From positions 1 through 7,875 of the forward strand of contig DAHWHT010000268.1 of assembly GCA_027335515.1 (NCBI GenBank): a stretch of 7,875 nucleotides of DNA, given 5' to 3'. Made by a program: the position numbers and the translations under genes. Shown here one piece after another: positions 4,837 through 7,875 of the stretch. Every line of letters begins with the position of its first letter. The first letter of the stretch is position 1. This stretch comes from Clostridia bacterium. Lineage in GTDB: Bacteria > Bacillota_E > RBS10-35 > JAJYVN01. The notes beneath the pieces are model-generated. The model was not told the DNA's origin. It searched no databases and worked only from the letters and a program-made list of their open reading frames with translations.

Positions 4837-6003
4837 ATGGCCCTGGCGCGGACCGAAACACTCCGCTGCCTGCCTGACGAAGCGCCTGCTACGACACCCG
4901 TCCGCGTGCGCGAGGCGGCTGCGCAAGATCGCGAGCAGTACGACAGGTTTGTCGCCTACCATCCCACCGGCAGCGTGCTTCAGTCTTGGGAATGGGGCAC
5001 TCTTAAGGAACGCCAGCACTGGCGGGCCGTGCGCCTGCTCGCCCGCGACGGCCTCGGTCGCCTGTGCGGCGCAGCCTCCGTCCTATGGCGCCCGCTGCCG
5101 GTCGGCGGGGCCATTCTCTACCTGCCGCGCGGTCCTGTCCTCAACTTCCATGACTCCCGTTTGCTGGACGCCATGACCAGCGCGCTGCGCCGCCTCGGAG
5201 AACGCCAGCACGCCGTCCTTTGCAAAATCGACCCCTATATCAGCCCACCCGACCCCCTGTTGGTGCGGGCTCTCAAGGTGCGAGGATTCGTTACCGGGCA
5301 CCGCCGCGGGCACTTTGAAGGCATGCAACCGCGATTTAACGTCGTCGTGCCACTAACAGGCGGTGCCGATACGGTTCTTTCCCATTGCCATGCGAAAACA
5401 CGATACAACATCCGCCTGGCCACGCGGCGCGGTGTACAGGTGCGCCGGGGCCGGCGAGAAGACCTTGCGAGCTTTCACCACCTGCTGATGATCACCTGTG
5501 CGCGCAATGGGTTCGCAGAGCGCAGCCTATGCTACTTCACCGATGTATGGGACGCCCTGGCGCCGACTGGCCACATGGAACTCTATCTAGCATCCGCTGC
5601 GGAACATGACCTTGCCGCGGGGATACTCTTCCTCTTTGGGAACAAGGCGGTATATGCGTACGGTGCCTCTGGCAACGAACACCGCGAGCACATGGCGCCA
5701 TACGCCTTGCAGTGGGTCATGATCCAACGCGCTCTGGAGCGCGGCTGCACAAGTTATGATATGACGGGGGTGCCGCGCCGACTCCAAGAGAACGAACCTG
5801 GCTACGGGCTGTATCGGTTCAAGCGAGGCTTTTGGTCTGAGGTCAGCGAATTTGTCGGCGAGATGGATCTACCGCTTCATCCCGCCCGCTATCGGCTGTG
5901 GAACGTCGTGGAACCGGCCTACTGGGGAGGGCAGGTATGGATGCGGCGCGCAATTCGCAGCTTACGGGCAAATCGCCCTGGAGGGGCGCGGCCTCTGCAA
6001 TAG
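4837..6003 (+). CDS. FemAB/FemX-type peptidoglycan-bridge aminoacyltransferase
   Basis: The protein has 388 residues from the ATG at 4837, chosen for its AGGAGG site. The family transfers an amino acid from aminoacyl-tRNA to the stem-peptide side chain of a lipid-linked peptidoglycan precursor at the cytoplasmic face of the membrane, building interpeptide bridges. Two GNAT-like domains are visible. The first includes GSVLQSWEWGTLKE (45-58), the A-x-V-L-x-R strand, and ILYLPRGPVLNF (93-104). The second carries AKTRYNIRLATRRGV (186-200), DLASFHHLLMITCARNGF (209-226), YAYGASGNEHREHMAPYALQ (273-292), YDMTGVP (307-313) and GLYRFKRGFWSEV (324-336), all family hallmarks. No coiled-coil insertion for tRNA binding, as in Staphylococcus FemA, is seen, so it is closer to FemX or the large group of uncharacterised single-copy members. 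The exact amino acid added cannot be told. There is no signal peptide or membrane span. It stands alone, with a hairpin just after its stop. Confidence 0.93.
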   Translation: MALARTETLRCLPDEAPATTPVRVREAAAQDREQYDRFVAYHPTGSVLQSWEWGTLKERQHWRAVRLLARDGLGRLCGAASVLWRPLPVGGAILYLPRGPVLNFHDSRLLDAMTSALRRLGERQHAVLCKIDPYISPPDPLLVRALKVRGFVTGHRRGHFEGMQPRFNVVVPLTGGADTVLSHCHAKTRYNIRLATRRGVQVRRGRREDLASFHHLLMITCARNGFAERSLCYFTDVWDALAPTGHMELYLASAAEHDLAAGILFLFGNKAVYAYGASGNEHREHMAPYALQWVMIQRALERGCTSYDMTGVPRRLQENEPGYGLYRFKRGFWSEVSEFVGEMDLPLHPARYRLWNVVEPAYWGGQVWMRRAIRSLRANRPGGARPLQ

Positions 6004-6019
6004 GGAGCCATCTCGCGAA

Positions 6020-6061
6020 CGATCGCCGGCGGCCAGCGCTAGTGCGCTGGCCGTGCGATCG
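6020..6061 (+). terminator. Long hairpin after the FemAB-like gene
   Basis: An inner stem, GGCCAGCGC at 6031-6039 and GCGCTGGCC at 6044-6052 with a TAGT loop, sits on an outer stem, CGATCGC at 6020-6026 and GCGATCG at 6055-6061, separated by a small asymmetric internal loop. It begins 16 bases after the stop codon of the gene ending at 6003. Position and strength suggest transcription termination or 3'-end protection. No run of T follows, so it is not a classical factor-independent terminator. Confidence 0.6.
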
Positions 6062-6131
6062 CCCGTGGACCCATGGCTGTACGTGCCATTGTCACCCTGG
6101 CTTCTTGGAGATACATCTTAGCGACTCTGCG

Positions 6132-6266
6132 ATGAACAGGCATACGTTTATAGCTCTACCACACCGCACTATCTGTCCTGAGTGCCACTGGCCCCGCCAG
6201 GTGACAGCGAACACCGCGCGTGCTGTGCACGCCATGGGACAGGCCCACCGGCTTGCGAAGCCCTGA
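6132..6266 (+). CDS. Possible 44-residue protein with a C-x2-C/H-x6-H pattern
   Basis: From the ATG at 6132 the frame reads MNRHTFIALPHRTICPECHW and ends RAVHAMGQAHRLAKP. It has one CPEC pair at residues 15-18 and histidines at 33 and 40, spaced like a small Cys2His2 zinc site. No good ribosome binding site precedes the ATG, and I know of no matching family. It could be a small zinc protein, a degraded gene remnant or chance. Confidence is low. Confidence 0.18.
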   Translation: MNRHTFIALPHRTICPECHWPRQVTANTARAVHAMGQAHRLAKP

Positions 6267-6783
6267 CGGGAGACTCCTACGCCACGAGAGGCTGTCGCGC
6301 CGGGCGGCATTCCTGTCCGTGACCCCGCTGCCGCCGGCACCCGCGGCGCCAGCGGCTCGCCCGCCAGGGCCGGCAGGCCGCTCGCCAATAGAGCGGACAG
6401 ACGGTTTGCACATTGCATGGTCCGTGACAATTAAAGCAGCAAGGAAACCCAAGGTAACACTGGATTTGCTGCAACATGGTTCCAACAGTGAAAGCCGAGC
6501 CGCAGTGGCAACGCACCTAGTACCCGGTACCCAACCCCTTCGGTCCGGTAGGCTCCCTATTGCGCGTCCATCACCATCATCCTGTAGGGGGGCACAGCTG
6601 CCCCCATGCGGCGAGCACCCGGCTGCCTCAGAAAGCCTCCATGGTGGTCTAAGACCTTGTCGCCGAACGTGGGGGGATGGGGAAGCGCTGGCCGCCGACG
6701 CCGCTCGGCAGGAACTCGCTGTCCCACCGCCAACCTCCAGGGGGAATACAGGCACGCTGCGTGCTTGGGCATCGAGGGAGTGC

Positions 6784-6791
6784 GGAGGTGA
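6784..6791 (+). promoter_or_regulatory. Ribosome binding site of the SDR gene
   Basis: GGAGGTGA matches the anti-Shine-Dalgarno sequence over eight bases and stands 5 bases before the ATG at 6797. It decides the start of the dehydrogenase. Confidence 0.9.
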
Positions 6792-6796
6792 CGGGC

Positions 6797-7546
6797 ATGC
6801 GCCTGTCTGGCAAAACGGCCATCGTCACGGGGGCGGGGCGGGGTATCGGGCGCGCCATCGCGCAACGGTTCCTTCAAGAGGGTGCCGCTGTGCTGCTTTG
6901 CGACGTGGTAAGCGAGCGTATCAATGCCGTCTTGGCGGAGTTGACGCCTCTCGGGGCGGTACACGCGCAGGTTACCGACGTGTCCAGCGCGCGTGACGTC
7001 GCTGCCCTGGTGGAAAAGGCGCTTGGCGTGTGGGGCCACATCGATATCCTCGCGAACAATGCAGGAGTGGCTACGTTTTCGCCATTCCTCGACATGTCCG
7101 AAGCAGATTGGGATCGGACCCTGGCAGTAAATCTCAAAGGCATGTTTCTGATGGGCCAGCGCGTCGGACGCGCGATGGTCCAGGAAGGTGCTGGCACGAT
7201 CATCAACATGGCATCCACGAACGGCTTGGTCGGCGAGCGGCGACTGGCCGCGTACAATGCCTCGAAGGCAGGGGTCATCCTCCTGACGAAAACCATGGCC
7301 ATCGAGCTAGCCGAGTACCGGATCCGAGTCAATTGCGTATGTCCTGGATTTATAGCTACAGAGCTGGTAGGCGAGAGTGGGGGAGGTGAGAGCTTTATTG
7401 GCGACTATATTGGAAAAATCCCACTCGGCCGATTCGGCCGCCCCGAGGAAGTCGCCGGGGTATTTGCCTTCCTCGCCTCAGATGACTCCGCCTTCATGAC
7501 AGGGGAGGCTGTCGTGGTGGATGGTGGGCAACTCGCCGAGGAATAA
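6797..7546 (+). CDS. Short-chain dehydrogenase/reductase (classical SDR)
   Basis: The protein has 249 residues from the ATG at 6797. GGAGGTGA at 6784-6791 is a near-perfect ribosome binding site 5 bases upstream, which rules out in-frame extensions to 6677. The fold is complete: the dinucleotide motif TGAGRGIG (11-18), an acidic Asp36 at the end of the second strand, which favours NAD(H) over NADP(H), Asp61 of the TDV adenine-site motif, NNAG (87-90), and the catalytic set Asn112, Ser140, Tyr153 and Lys157 (YNASK). PGFIAT follows the last helix, and the C-terminus has GEAVVVDGG. Length is typical of the FabG/3-oxoacyl-reductase-like and sugar or alcohol dehydrogenase SDR group. The substrate cannot be told, because no pathway genes accompany it. 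It may oxidise a secondary alcohol or reduce a ketone in the cytoplasm, as a tetramer like its relatives. Confidence 0.93.
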   Translation: MRLSGKTAIVTGAGRGIGRAIAQRFLQEGAAVLLCDVVSERINAVLAELTPLGAVHAQVTDVSSARDVAALVEKALGVWGHIDILANNAGVATFSPFLDMSEADWDRTLAVNLKGMFLMGQRVGRAMVQEGAGTIINMASTNGLVGERRLAAYNASKAGVILLTKTMAIELAEYRIRVNCVCPGFIATELVGESGGGESFIGDYIGKIPLGRFGRPEEVAGVFAFLASDDSAFMTGEAVVVDGGQLAEE

Positions 7547-7762
7547 TGAGGTCGGCCGATGGGTCACAGACTTGTACCTTGGTGATTCCGTATTATGGAT
7601 GCTACGGGGACAGGCTGAGGTGACCTACGCGCGGTGCACACGGCGCGGGCTGCGCCTCTCGTCAGTCTCCGGGTACGGATCAGCGGAGGTAGGGACGGCA
7701 GGTGGGGACGGGCCTGTGGACCTCACCCGGCGTGCACAGGGCGCATCCGGTTGACCACGCGG
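7547..7762. other. Spacer after the SDR gene
   Basis: No coding sequence is recognised between the SDR stop and the tRNA promoter. GC is high, and no hairpin with a T tract is evident directly after the stop, so the SDR transcript may end by another route or read toward the tRNA. Confidence 0.4.
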
Positions 7763-7794
7763 GCGTTGCGGGCAACGCGTGCGCATGATAAAAT
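7763..7794 (+). promoter_or_regulatory. Extended -10 promoter with overlapping palindrome, upstream of tRNA
   Basis: TGATAAAAT at 7786-7794 has the extended -10 TG-n followed by TAAAAT, one mismatch from TATAAT. TTGCGG at 7766-7771 stands 17 bases upstream as a partial -35. A palindrome GCGTTGC-GG-GCAACGC at 7763-7778 covers the -35 and could be an operator or chance. TTGACC at 7751-7756 is a better -35 by sequence but too far away (32 bases). Transcription would start near 7801, about 50 bases before the tRNA. Confidence 0.55.
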
Positions 7795-7851
7795 AGCTGG
7801 GGCGCGGGTTGGTTGCAGGGATGGCGCTTTTGCAAGACCGTCTTGGTGCAG

Positions 7852-7875
7852 GCGCCCGTAGCTCAGGCGGACAGA
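7852..7875 (+). tRNA. tRNA gene, 5' end only (probably tRNA-Arg)
   Basis: GCGCCCGTAGCTCAGGCGGA and then CAGA form a 7-base acceptor strand (GCGCCCG), the TA at positions 8-9, and a D-arm beginning GCTC with the GG of the D-loop. The window stops before the anticodon. This 5' sequence is most often seen in bacterial tRNA-Arg genes, but the identity cannot be proved from these 24 bases. Confidence 0.85.

Larger units (their letters stand above)
6062..6796. other. Long spacer with no convincing gene
   Basis: About 735 bp separate the hairpin from the dehydrogenase gene. Long open frames on both strands translate to low-complexity Arg/Pro/Ala sequence. Some structure is visible: a short Cys-containing ORF at 6132-6266, a local dip in GC at about 6405-6485, and a perfect hairpin GGGGGCA-CAGC-TGCCCCC at 6588-6605. 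No T tract follows the hairpin on either strand. The promoter of the dehydrogenase must lie here, but I see no clear consensus pair. A decayed gene or an untranslated RNA is possible. Confidence 0.4.

Noticed and set aside
6677..6796. N-terminal extension of the dehydrogenase
   Set aside because: The extension is Arg/Pro-rich, and the strong ribosome binding site together with the family start place the first codon at 6797.

Overview
High-GC bacterial DNA with three intact, recognisable chromosomal-type genes on the right and a decayed accessory region on the left. The host cannot be named safely. A FemAB/FemX-like aminoacyltransferase, an IMPACT/YigZ protein, a single-gene SDR and tRNA-like GC-rich spacing fit a high-GC Chloroflexota (Thermomicrobia-like) or Actinomycetota genome; this is inference from composition and gene families, not a match to a known genome.

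Positions 1-2205 are a mosaic of gene fragments with abrupt joins. From left to right they are: an Ala/Gly-rich gene on the minus strand broken by several frameshifts and a 71-bp partial duplication; the catalytic end of a tyrosine recombinase (minus); an IS21-family left end with the first ~43 codons of istA (plus), apparently sitting inside that recombinase; the N-terminal half of a ParA-like ATPase (minus); and a DUF4352-like domain without its N-terminus (plus). Positions 2368-2709 (minus) carry an apparently intact small protein that joins a helix-turn-helix to a ribbon-helix-helix. A short orphan C-terminus lies just upstream of it.

Positions about 2850-4066 hold no convincing gene. The most notable signal of the window is here: between 3322 and 3485 there are five near-consensus DnaA boxes (at most one mismatch to TTATCCACA or TTGTCCACA) plus two weaker ones. 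A less GC-rich stretch with regularly spaced CTA triplets follows directly. This looks like a replication origin. Inverted repeats at 2882-2922 and 3033-3084 and a short direct repeat at 3647-3676 flank it. With the ParA remnant, the RHH protein and the recombinase remnant nearby, it could be the origin of an integrated or still replicating plasmid, or a chromosomal oriC beside an integration hot spot. The sequence alone does not decide between these.

Positions 4067-7546 contain an IMPACT/YigZ-family protein (minus), a divergent FemAB-like peptidoglycan-bridge aminoacyltransferase (plus) followed by a strong hairpin, a ~790-bp spacer, and an NAD-type short-chain dehydrogenase (plus) with a textbook ribosome binding site. 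The window ends in the first 24 bases of a tRNA gene, probably tRNA-Arg, with a promoter about 60 bp upstream. No operon links these genes; each appears to be transcribed alone.
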